The notes beneath the pieces were generated by a model. It was not told where the DNA came from. It worked only from the letters and a program-made list of their open reading frames with translations, and did not search any database. A program made the position numbers and the translations under genes. Shown piece after piece: positions 1 to 6,002 of a stretch of 6,002 nucleotides of DNA. Numbering within the stretch: position 1 is the stretch's first letter; each line of letters starts with the position of its first letter. This DNA is from Betaproteobacteria bacterium RIFCSPLOWO2_02_FULL_68_150 (GTDB lineage: Bacteria > Pseudomonadota > Gammaproteobacteria > Burkholderiales > SG8-39), in NCBI GenBank assembly GCA_001771975.1, contig MERE01000085.1, forward strand, positions 1-6,002, read 5' to 3'.

Positions 1-1
1 G

Positions 2-574
2 GGCAAGATCCTGGACGTGCGCGACGCCGCTCAGTGCGACCGCGTGGTGGCCGAGGTGCAGCAGGCGTTCGGCGACATTCTCATCCTGGTGAACAACGCC
101 GCGGTGGCGCGCGACAACCTGGCGCTGCGCATGAAGGACGCGGAGTGGGACGAAGTGATGGAAACCAACCTGCGCTCGGTGTTCCGCCTGTCGCGCGCCG
201 TGATGCGCGGCATGATGAAGGCGCGCTGGGGCCGCATCATCAGCATCACTTCCGTGGTCGGCGCCTCCGGCAACGCCGGGCAGGCGAATTACGCGGCCGC
301 GAAAGCCGGCGTCGCCGGCATGACGCGCTCGCTGGCGCGCGAGCTCGGCAGCCGCAACATCACGGTAAATTGCGTCGCGCCGGGCTTCATCGACACCGAC
401 ATGACGCGGGCGCTCGCCGAAGCGCAGCGTCAGGCGCTGCTCGGCCAGATCCCGCTGGGACGTCTCGGCCGCGCCGAGGAAGTCGCCGCCGCGGTGGCAT
501 TTCTCGCGTCGCCCGCTGCGGGCTACGTCACCGGCAGCGTGCTGCACGTCAACGGCGGAATGTACATGTCGTGA
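2..574 (+). CDS. fabG: 3-oxoacyl-ACP reductase FabG, 5' end missing
   Basis: FabG is the cytoplasmic NADPH-dependent short-chain dehydrogenase that reduces 3-oxoacyl-ACP to 3-hydroxyacyl-ACP in each round of type II fatty-acid elongation. The frame is open from base 2 and gives 190 residues. The family is usually about 245 long, so about 55 residues lie off the left edge, including the TGxxxGIG cofactor loop. Visible family landmarks are VNNAA (89-103), the catalytic serine in ITSVVG (codon 251-253), the YxxxK pair (Tyr codon 290-292, Lys codon 302-304), the APGFIDTDMT segment and the C-terminal HVNGGMYM tail. The tail closely matches my recollection of Escherichia coli FabG. The usual NNAG is NNAA here, a mild substitution. 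The GTG at 17 is internal, not the start. acpP and fabF follow directly, which supports FabG rather than another SDR. Identity is near certain; only the truncation limits the call. Confidence 0.95.
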   Translation, partial: GKILDVRDAAQCDRVVAEVQQAFGDILILVNNAAVARDNLALRMKDAEWDEVMETNLRSVFRLSRAVMRGMMKARWGRIISITSVVGASGNAGQANYAAAKAGVAGMTRSLARELGSRNITVNCVAPGFIDTDMTRALAEAQRQALLGQIPLGRLGRAEEVAAAVAFLASPAAGYVTGSVLHVNGGMYMS

Positions 575-580
575 TTCAAG

Positions 581-586
581 TAAAAT
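581..586 (+). promoter_or_regulatory. possible -10 element upstream of acpP
   Basis: TAAAAT lies just after the fabG stop and differs from the sigma-70 -10 consensus TATAAT at one position. It stands out as an A/T-rich spot in very G+C-rich sequence. No convincing -35 hexamer is visible 16-18 bases upstream, where the sequence is still fabG coding. acpP has its own promoter in some bacteria, where it is needed in large excess over its neighbours, so an internal promoter is plausible. It is not demonstrated here. Confidence 0.3.
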
Positions 587-589
587 GAC

Positions 590-615
590 GGCCCGCGTCG
601 ATTCCGATCGGGGCC
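590..615 (+). other. bulged stem-loop in the fabG-acpP gap
   Basis: The sequence can fold as an outer 5-bp stem (GGCCC 590-594 with GGGCC 611-615) stacked on an inner 4-bp stem (CGAT 599-602 with ATCG 607-610). The loop is TCCG and four bases (595-598) bulge on the 5' side. No T-run follows, so it does not look like an intrinsic terminator. It ends 9 bases before the acpP ribosome binding site and could act as a leader or processing structure. A short fold in G+C-rich DNA can also arise by chance. Confidence 0.3.
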
Positions 616-624
616 CAGACAGGG

Positions 625-630
625 AAGGAG
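625..630 (+). promoter_or_regulatory. ribosome binding site of acpP
   Basis: AAGGAG lies six bases before the acpP ATG, a near-ideal Shine-Dalgarno sequence. It is stronger than those of fabF and the YgfX-like gene, which fits the high output expected of acyl carrier protein. Confidence 0.8.
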
Positions 631-636
631 CAGAGG

Positions 637-876
637 ATGGAAAACATAGAACAGCGCGTCAAGAAGATCGTCGCCGAGCAGCTCGGCGTGAATGAAGCCG
701 AGATCAAGAACGAGTCGTCGTTCGTCGATGATCTGGGCGCGGACTCGCTCGACACGGTCGAGCTGGTGATGGCGCTCGAGGAGGAGTTCGAGACCGAAAT
801 CCCGGACGAGGAGGCCGAGAAAATCACCACTGTGCAGCAGGCCATCGATTACGTGAAGTCGCACTCCAAGTCCTGA
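637..876 (+). CDS. acpP: acyl carrier protein AcpP
   Basis: AcpP is the small acidic cytoplasmic carrier that holds fatty-acyl intermediates as thioesters on a 4'-phosphopantetheine arm and delivers them to the Fab enzymes and to lipid A and phospholipid synthesis. The product is 79 residues, the normal length. The signature LGADSLDTVELVMALEEEF is present, and Ser37 in DSL is the attachment site for the prosthetic group. The rest of helix II is the acidic recognition surface. The product begins with MENIEQRVKKIV and ends in an IDYVKSH tail, as is usual for the family. The ATG is supported by AAGGAG at six-base spacing. The gene sits 62 bases after fabG and 14 before fabF, the classic fab cluster order. 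The gap upstream holds a possible -10 element and a stem-loop, so the gene may be transcribed partly on its own. Confidence 0.98.
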   Translation: MENIEQRVKKIVAEQLGVNEAEIKNESSFVDDLGADSLDTVELVMALEEEFETEIPDEEAEKITTVQQAIDYVKSHSKS

Positions 877-890
877 ACGCGCAGCCCACG

Positions 891-2125
<1,235 letters not shown>

Positions 2126-2129
<4 letters not shown>

Positions 2130-2575
2130 GCGCCGTCCCGGTCCTGCGGCTGGAACTTCGTCCCTCGCGTGCGCTGGCCGCCACGATCCTGGGTGCGCAC
2201 CTGGCGTCTGCCGCGTGCCTCGACCTGATCGTCGGGGGGCTCGCCGGCATGGCGCTCGCGGCGCTCGCCGCCGCGCTCGGCGCGGCGACGGCGTGGGACC
2301 GCGCGCTGCTGCGCGGTGCCCGCGCACCGCGCGCGATCGAGCTGCGCGGCGACGGCAGTGCCAGCGTCGAGTCGGCGAGCGGCTGGCGCTGTCCCGCTGC
2401 GGGCGGGCGTGGTCGTGCCGGCCGCCACTGGGTGATCGTCGCCCTGCACGGGGCCTCGAGGCGCACTCTGCTGATCACCGGCGACATGCTGGAAACGGAA
2501 TCGTTCCGGAGGCTGAGGCTGTGGGCGCTTTGGGGAAGGCTGCCGGGGGCAGCGGTGGCGCGGTTCGCGGCTTAG
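2126..2575 (+). CDS. YgfX/CptA-like small membrane protein
   Basis: This is a 149-residue frame starting at TTG 2126, which overlaps the fabF TGA by four bases (TTGA). The first ATG in frame (2249) would remove the first membrane helix, so the TTG is preferred although its ribosome binding site is poor. The N-terminus has an LRLELRPSR motif followed by two hydrophobic stretches (about residues 17-36 and 38-56) that would form a membrane hairpin. The rest is a basic, probably cytoplasmic domain with a GASRRTLLITGDMLETESFR segment and a tryptophan-containing end (RLRLWALWGRL). Layout and the C-terminal pattern resemble E. coli YgfX (CptA family), reported as an inner-membrane protein paired with SdhE and as a putative inhibitor of cell-division and shape proteins. 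No SdhE-like gene is in this window, so that toxin role should not be assumed. Resemblance was judged by eye only; the function here is unknown. Confidence 0.7.
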
Positions 2576-2595
2576 GCACCGGCAGCGCGGCCGAG

Positions 2596-2623
2596 CGAAC
2601 TATTTGCAAGGGCGGTGGTCTGT
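2596..2623 (+). promoter_or_regulatory. candidate sigma-E (RpoE) autoregulatory promoter
   Basis: CGAACTA (2596-2602) matches the sigma-E -35 consensus GGAACTT at five of seven positions, including the core GAACT. After a 16-base spacer, TCTGT (2619-2623) resembles the TCTGA/TCnnA -10 element. The spacing is right for RpoE/AlgU-type promoters, and the position directly before rpoE matches the known autoregulation of this operon in other proteobacteria. Transcription would start near 2629-2632 and leave a leader of about 60 bases before the preferred rpoE start at 2693. This is a pattern match only. Confidence 0.55.
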
Positions 2624-2680
2624 GGCAGTGAGGCGAAGCGAAACTGCGGGGGTTACGAGAACGGCCCGGTCGCCCGGTGC

Positions 2681-2685
2681 GGGAA
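2681..2685 (+). promoter_or_regulatory. ribosome binding site supporting the 2693 start of rpoE
   Basis: GGGAA lies seven bases before the GTG at 2693. It is a modest Shine-Dalgarno sequence but well spaced, and it helps choose this start over the in-frame GTG at 2615. The first three bases can pair with CCCG (2673-2676) in a small hairpin. Confidence 0.5.
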
Positions 2686-2692
2686 ACGGCGT

Positions 2693-3286
2693 GTGACTTC
2701 GCACGACGTCGACCGGGAGCTGGTTGCCCGGGTCCAGCGTGGCGACAAGCAGGCATTCGGGCTGCTGGTGGAGAAATACCAGCGCAAGCTCGCGCGGCTG
2801 TTGCAGCGCCTGATTCGCGACCCGGCCGAGGTCGAGGACGTGACGCAGGAAGCGTTCATACGCGCCTATCGGGCGCTGCCCGCGTTTCGCGGCGAGAGCG
2901 CGTTCTACACCTGGCTGTATCGCATCGGCGTCAACACCGCCAAGAACCACCTCATGGCGATGGGGCGCCGGGCGCCGGGCGCGGTAGAGGCCACCGAGGC
3001 CGAGGGCCTCGACGAAGGTGAGCAGTTGCGGGACATCAATACGCCGGAAAACGTCTTGATGTCGAAGGAAATCGCCGCGACGGTCAACGCGGCGATCGCT
3101 GAACTGCCGGAAGAGTTGCGCAACGCCATCCAGTTGCGCGAGCTCGACGGCCTGAGCTACGAGGAAATTGCACAGATCATGAATTGTCCGATTGGCACCG
3201 TGCGCTCGAGGATTTTCCGCGCCCGCGACGCCATCTCGCACAGATTGCGGCCGCTGCTCGAACCACGCAAGGACCGGAGGTGGTGA
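2693..3286 (+). CDS. rpoE: RNA polymerase sigma-E factor RpoE (AlgU-type ECF sigma)
   Basis: RpoE directs RNA polymerase to envelope-stress promoters of the GAACTT/TCTGA type and is held inactive by the membrane anti-sigma factor RseA. The product is 197 residues, against about 190-200 for the family. Sigma region 2 spans about residues 22-90 and carries the conserved segments AFGLLVEKYQRKL, IRDPAEVEDVTQEAF and RGESAFYTWLYRI. Region 4 spans about 130-185, with ELPEELRNAIQLRELDGLSY followed by the helix-turn-helix EEIAQIMNCPIGTVRSRIFR. The acidic linker between them (about 98-120) is variable. GTG 2693 is chosen because VTSHDVDRELVARVQRGD aligns with family N-termini and has a spaced ribosome binding site. 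The alternative GTG 2615 would add 26 atypical residues and lies upstream of the predicted transcription start. The stop overlaps the rseA ATG by one base. Confidence 0.95.
   Translation: MTSHDVDRELVARVQRGDKQAFGLLVEKYQRKLARLLQRLIRDPAEVEDVTQEAFIRAYRALPAFRGESAFYTWLYRIGVNTAKNHLMAMGRRAPGAVEATEAEGLDEGEQLRDINTPENVLMSKEIAATVNAAIAELPEELRNAIQLRELDGLSYEEIAQIMNCPIGTVRSRIFRARDAISHRLRPLLEPRKDRRW
3276..3280 (+). promoter_or_regulatory. ribosome binding site of rseA
   Basis: GGAGG lies five bases before the rseA ATG, inside the last codons of rpoE. It is a strong site that fixes the rseA start and ensures the anti-sigma factor is made together with its sigma factor. Confidence 0.75.
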
Positions 3287-3804
3287 TGAAAAGCAGGATT
3301 TCCGAATTCATGGACGGCGAGCTGGACGGGCGCGAGGCGGGCGCGATGCTGGCGACGCTGGGCGAGGAAGGCGAGGCGCGCGAGGCATGGCGCGACTACC
3401 ACCTGATCCGCGACGCGCTGCACGACACGCGCATGCTGTCGGCGGATTTCGCCGCGCGCGTCGCGGCGCGCCTGGCCGAGGAGCCCACGGTGCTCGCGCC
3501 GGCGCCGCGGCGCGCACGCTGGTTGGCGTTGCCGGCGGCCGCAAGCGTTGCCGCCGCGAGCCTGGCGGCGATTGCACTCGTCGGCTGGCTCGCCTTCGGC
3601 CCGCAGCAGGCGGTGCAGACTCCGATTCCGGTCGCCAAGGCGCCGCTTGCAGCGCCCAGGGCCGAACCCGTCCGCGTACCGCCGCCGGCGGCGGCCGACG
3701 ACTATCTGTTGGCGCACCAGCGCTACTCGCCGCGCAATTCGCTGCAGGGCATGGCGCCGTACGTGCGCACCGTGTCCGGGAAGGCGGGGGCGCATCAGCC
3801 GTGA
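3286..3804 (+). CDS. rseA: anti-sigma-E factor RseA (MucA-type)
   Basis: RseA is a single-pass inner-membrane protein. Its cytoplasmic N-terminal domain binds RpoE and its periplasmic tail binds RseB. In the studied systems, stepwise proteolysis by a DegS-type protease and RseP frees the sigma factor. The product is 172 residues, shorter than the 216 of E. coli RseA. The N-terminus MKSRISEFMDGELDGREA and the WRDYHLIRDALHD segment are typical of the sigma-binding domain (about 1-65). One membrane helix covers about 79-104 (WLALPAAASV to GWLAF), preceded by RRAR, which fits cytoplasm-in orientation. A Pro/Ala-rich linker (about 110-136) leads to the conserved periplasmic motif DDYLLAHQRYSPRNSLQGMAPYVRTVS (split: DDYLLAHQRYSP, then MAPYVRTVS). 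The gene overlaps rpoE by one base and rseB by four. Identity is secure from sequence and context. Confidence 0.93.
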   Translation: MKSRISEFMDGELDGREAGAMLATLGEEGEAREAWRDYHLIRDALHDTRMLSADFAARVAARLAEEPTVLAPAPRRARWLALPAAASVAAASLAAIALVGWLAFGPQQAVQTPIPVAKAPLAAPRAEPVRVPPPAAADDYLLAHQRYSPRNSLQGMAPYVRTVSGKAGAHQP

Positions 3805-4760
3805 GGGCGCTGGCGCTGTTCCTGGCGCTCGGCGCCGGCCTTGTGCAGGCACAGGGGCAAACAACCCCGGAGGCGCTGGCGCTGTTGCGCAAGATCCACC
3901 TGGCGACGCAGAAGCTCTCCTATACCGGCACTTTCGTCTACCAGCAGGGGGCGCAAACCGAGACCTCGCGCATCACGCGCGTGGCCGATGCTGCCGGCGG
4001 GATCGAGAAACTCGAGGCGCTGGACGGCGCGCCGCGCGAGATCGTGCGTACGCGCGACACCGTCAGCTGCTACCTGCCCGACAGCCGCGTGGTCAAGATC
4101 GACCGGCGGGACGACGCGCGCACCTTCCCGGCGCTGCTGCCCGACGAATTCGCCGAACTGGCGCACTACTACGTGATCACGCGCGGCGAACGGGGGCGGG
4201 TGGCCGGACTGGATTGCGATTCGGTGCTCCTCACGCCACGCGACGAACTGCGCTATGGCCACAAGCTGTGTGCCGACGCGGCGAGCGGCATGCTGCTCAA
4301 GGCACGCGTCCTGGACGGCAGGGGCGAAATGGTCGAGCAGTTCACGTTTACCCAGATCGCGATCGGCAGCGTGGCGCGCGACAAGGTCAGGTCGCGCCAT
4401 GCCTCGCGCAATTGGCGCATCGAGGAGACAGCGGTCGCACCCGCCAACCTCGCCGCATCCGGCTGGAGCATCACGAGCGACCTGCCCGGCTTCCGCAAGG
4501 TGGTGGAAGTGCGCCGCAAGCTGCGCGCATCGGGCAGCGTCGGACAGGTCGTGTATTCCGATGGCTTGGCGGCGGTTTCGGTGTTCATCGAGCCGCTCGC
4601 AGCGAGCGCCGAGCCGGTACGGGCGGGGCTCGCGACCCTCGGCGCGATCAACATCGTGACGCGCGAAGTGTCGAATCACCGCGTGACGGTGGTCGGCGAA
4701 ACCCCCGCGGCCAGCGTGCAACGCCTCGCCGAACGTGTCGCATTCAAGCGTCTGCCATGA
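3801..4760 (+). CDS. rseB: periplasmic sigma-E regulator RseB (MucB)
   Basis: RseB binds the periplasmic part of RseA and shields it from site-1 cleavage. In E. coli it senses mislocalised lipopolysaccharide. The product is 319 residues, almost the same as the 318 of E. coli. GTG 3801 overlaps the rseA TGA (GTGA), a translational-coupling arrangement. It yields a signal peptide, MRALALFLALGAGLVQA, with likely cleavage after VQA at residue 17. The large lipoprotein-localisation-like domain covers about 22-195 and includes the family motif LSYTGTFVYQQG (39-50) and the LLPDEFAELAHYY segment. The smaller C-terminal domain covers about 215-315, with ASGWSITSDLPGF and the GQVVYSDGLAAVSVFIEP motif. 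Three cysteines (90, 139, 157) are present in a protein expected to be exported, so at most one internal disulfide could form. mucD follows after 23 bases. Confidence 0.93.
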   Translation: MRALALFLALGAGLVQAQGQTTPEALALLRKIHLATQKLSYTGTFVYQQGAQTETSRITRVADAAGGIEKLEALDGAPREIVRTRDTVSCYLPDSRVVKIDRRDDARTFPALLPDEFAELAHYYVITRGERGRVAGLDCDSVLLTPRDELRYGHKLCADAASGMLLKARVLDGRGEMVEQFTFTQIAIGSVARDKVRSRHASRNWRIEETAVAPANLAASGWSITSDLPGFRKVVEVRRKLRASGSVGQVVYSDGLAAVSVFIEPLAASAEPVRAGLATLGAINIVTREVSNHRVTVVGETPAASVQRLAERVAFKRLP

Positions 4761-4769
4761 TCCGCAACC

Positions 4770-4776
4770 AGGAGAG
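4770..4776 (+). promoter_or_regulatory. ribosome binding site of the mucD/degP gene
   Basis: AGGAGAG lies seven bases before the ATG at 4784, within the 23-base gap after rseB. It is a good Shine-Dalgarno sequence and confirms the start. No separate promoter is visible in this gap, so the protease is probably read from upstream. Confidence 0.7.
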
Positions 4777-4783
4777 ATCAAAC

Positions 4784-6002
4784 ATGCATTGGTTGAGAAG
4801 TGTTTTTGCGCTGTTCGCCTTCGCGTTGGCTGCCCAGGCAGCGGCGCAGGCGCGGGAACTGCCCGACTTCACCCGCCTGGTCGAGGACCAGGGCGCCGCG
4901 GTGGTCAACATCAGCACCACCCAGGCGGTGCGGCGCCCGGGGCTGCCGCAATTGCCGGGCGTCGAGGACGAGGAAGTGCTCGAATTTTTCCGGCGTTTCA
5001 TTCCGCGCCAGCGGCCGCCCGGTCCGGGCGCACGGCCCGAACCGCGCTCGCTCGGCTCCGGCTTCATCATCAGCGCCGACGGCTACATCCTGACCAACGC
5101 CCACGTGGTCGAAGGCGCCGAGGAAATCAACGTGCGCTTCACCGACAAGCGCGAGTACAAGGCCAAGGTGATCGGAGCCGACAAGCGCACCGACGTGGCG
5201 CTGATCAAGATCGACGCCAGCGGCCTGGCGGTGGTGCGCTTCGGCGACCCGGTCAAGCTCAAGGTGGGCGAGTGGGTGGTGGCGATCGGCTCGCCGTTCG
5301 GCTTCGAAAGCTCGGTCACCGCGGGCATCGTTTCCGCCAAGGGGCGCTCGCTGCCGCAGGAGAACTTCGTGCCGTTCATCCAGACCGACGTCGCCATCAA
5401 TCCGGGCAATTCCGGCGGGCCGCTGTTCAACATGAAGGGCGAGGTGGTCGGCATCAATTCGCAGATCTACAGCCGCACCGGGGGCTTCATGGGGCTGTCG
5501 TTCGCGATCCCGATCGACGTCGCGCTCGACGTGCAGCGCCAGTTGCGCGACAAGGGGCGCGTGTCGCGCGGACGCATCGGCGTCGTGATCCAGGAAGTGA
5601 CGCGCGACATCGCGACCTCCTTCGGCCTCGACCGGCCGCGCGGCGCGCTGGTCAATGCGGTGGAAAAGGGCAGCCCGGCGGACAAGGCGGGGTTCGAGCC
5701 CACCGACATCATCACCCGCTTCGACGCCAAGGCGGTGGAAAATTCGAGCGACCTGCCGCGCATCGTCGGTGCCACGCGCCCCGGCAACCAGGTCCCGGTC
5801 GAGGTCTGGCGCAAGGGCGCCGCGCGCAACCTGACGGTCACGGTCGGCGAGTTGCAGGAAGACCGCGTCGCGGTGCTCAATCCGCCGCGCGGCCAGCGGC
5901 AGACCGAGCAGGCCGCCAACCGGCTCGGCATCGTCGTGAGCGAGCTCACGGCGGAGCAGAAAAAGGACCACAAGCTGAGCCACGGGGTGGTGGTGACCGA
6001 CG
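4784..6002 (+). CDS. mucD: periplasmic serine endoprotease, DegP/MucD (HtrA) type, 3' end missing
   Basis: This HtrA-family protease and chaperone degrades misfolded envelope proteins and is a typical sigma-E target. 406 residues are visible and the frame runs off the right edge. Related MucD/DegP proteins have about 470-490, so about 70-80 residues are missing. The signal peptide is about residues 1-23 (cleavage after AQA). The trypsin-like domain follows with an intact triad: His107 in TNAHVVEG, Asp137 in KRTDVALIKID and Ser210 in NPGNSGGPLFN. PDZ1 covers about 263-355, with the binding-loop start RIGVVIQ and the GSPADKAGFEPTDIITRFD core. PDZ2 begins near 378 and is cut off. The loop before the protease core is short and Pro/Arg-rich (about 75-88). 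No cysteine is present, unlike the E. coli DegP LA loop, which favours a MucD-type protein. Two PDZ domains and a cleavable signal argue against DegS. The symbol degP would be equally acceptable. Confidence 0.92.
   Translation, partial: MHWLRSVFALFAFALAAQAAAQARELPDFTRLVEDQGAAVVNISTTQAVRRPGLPQLPGVEDEEVLEFFRRFIPRQRPPGPGARPEPRSLGSGFIISADGYILTNAHVVEGAEEINVRFTDKREYKAKVIGADKRTDVALIKIDASGLAVVRFGDPVKLKVGEWVVAIGSPFGFESSVTAGIVSAKGRSLPQENFVPFIQTDVAINPGNSGGPLFNMKGEVVGINSQIYSRTGGFMGLSFAIPIDVALDVQRQLRDKGRVSRGRIGVVIQEVTRDIATSFGLDRPRGALVNAVEKGSPADKAGFEPTDIITRFDAKAVENSSDLPRIVGATRPGNQVPVEVWRKGAARNLTVTVGELQEDRVAVLNPPRGQRQTEQAANRLGIVVSELTAEQKKDHKLSHGVVVTD

Noticed and set aside
2540..2552. Hairpin CTGCC-GGG-GGCAG as a terminator before rpoE
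   Set aside because: It lies inside the YgfX-like coding region and is not followed by a T-run.
3184..3285. ATG at 3184 as a longer start for rseA
   Set aside because: It would lie entirely within the sigma region 4 coding part of rpoE and add 34 non-family residues. ATG 3286 has a strong GGAGG and the expected RseA N-terminus.
3192..3800. Upstream extension of the rseB frame through rseA, which would give one 522-residue protein
   Set aside because: The part before 3801 is an Arg-rich shadow of rseA. The GTG at 3801 gives a proper signal peptide and the family length.
4854..4885. GGGAACT followed by TCGAG as a second sigma-E promoter inside mucD
   Set aside because: The spacer is about 20 bases, too long for sigma-E promoters, and the site is within coding sequence with no gene start downstream.
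4778..5983. Long open frame on the minus strand (401 codons) antisense to the HtrA-type protease
   Set aside because: The + strand encodes a complete serine-protease domain and PDZ1. The reverse product is Asp/Arg/His/Ala-rich low-complexity sequence without motifs.

Overview
The window is a stretch of conserved chromosomal core from a Gram-negative proteobacterium, most likely a betaproteobacterium. This rests on three things: high G+C (roughly two-thirds, judged by eye), the protein sequences, and the gene order fabG-acpP-fabF-[small membrane protein]-rpoE-rseA-rseB-mucD/degP. To my knowledge that order is typical of betaproteobacteria. All eight genes lie on the + strand and are tightly packed. 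The largest gap between genes is about 117 bases (2576-2692), and no stretch over 300 bases lacks a gene. I see no rRNA, tRNA, insertion sequence, CRISPR array or phage element.

Left part (1-2129), fatty-acid synthesis. The C-terminal three quarters of FabG (3-oxoacyl-ACP reductase) is followed by AcpP (acyl carrier protein) and FabF (3-oxoacyl-ACP synthase II). AcpP carries the growing acyl chain on a phosphopantetheine attached to Ser37. FabF condenses it with malonyl-ACP, and FabG reduces the resulting 3-oxoacyl-ACP.

Middle (2126-2575), a 149-residue protein with two predicted N-terminal membrane helices. It starts at a TTG that overlaps the fabF stop. It resembles the YgfX/CptA family but is poorly conserved and is the least understood gene here.

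Right part (2596-6002), envelope-stress module. A candidate sigma-E-type promoter (2596-2623) precedes rpoE (extracytoplasmic sigma factor). Next come rseA (membrane anti-sigma factor), rseB (periplasmic regulator that protects RseA from proteolysis) and a MucD/DegP-type periplasmic serine protease cut by the right edge. rpoE/rseA and rseA/rseB overlap by 1 and 4 bases, so sigma factor and regulators are probably made in a coupled ratio. The candidate promoter implies positive autoregulation of the sensor, the sigma factor and its protease effector.

I looked for an undescribed system and did not find one. The points most worth a second look are the YgfX-like gene at the lipid/stress junction, the candidate autoregulatory promoter with the rpoE start it implies, and the small RNA structures in the acpP and rpoE leaders.
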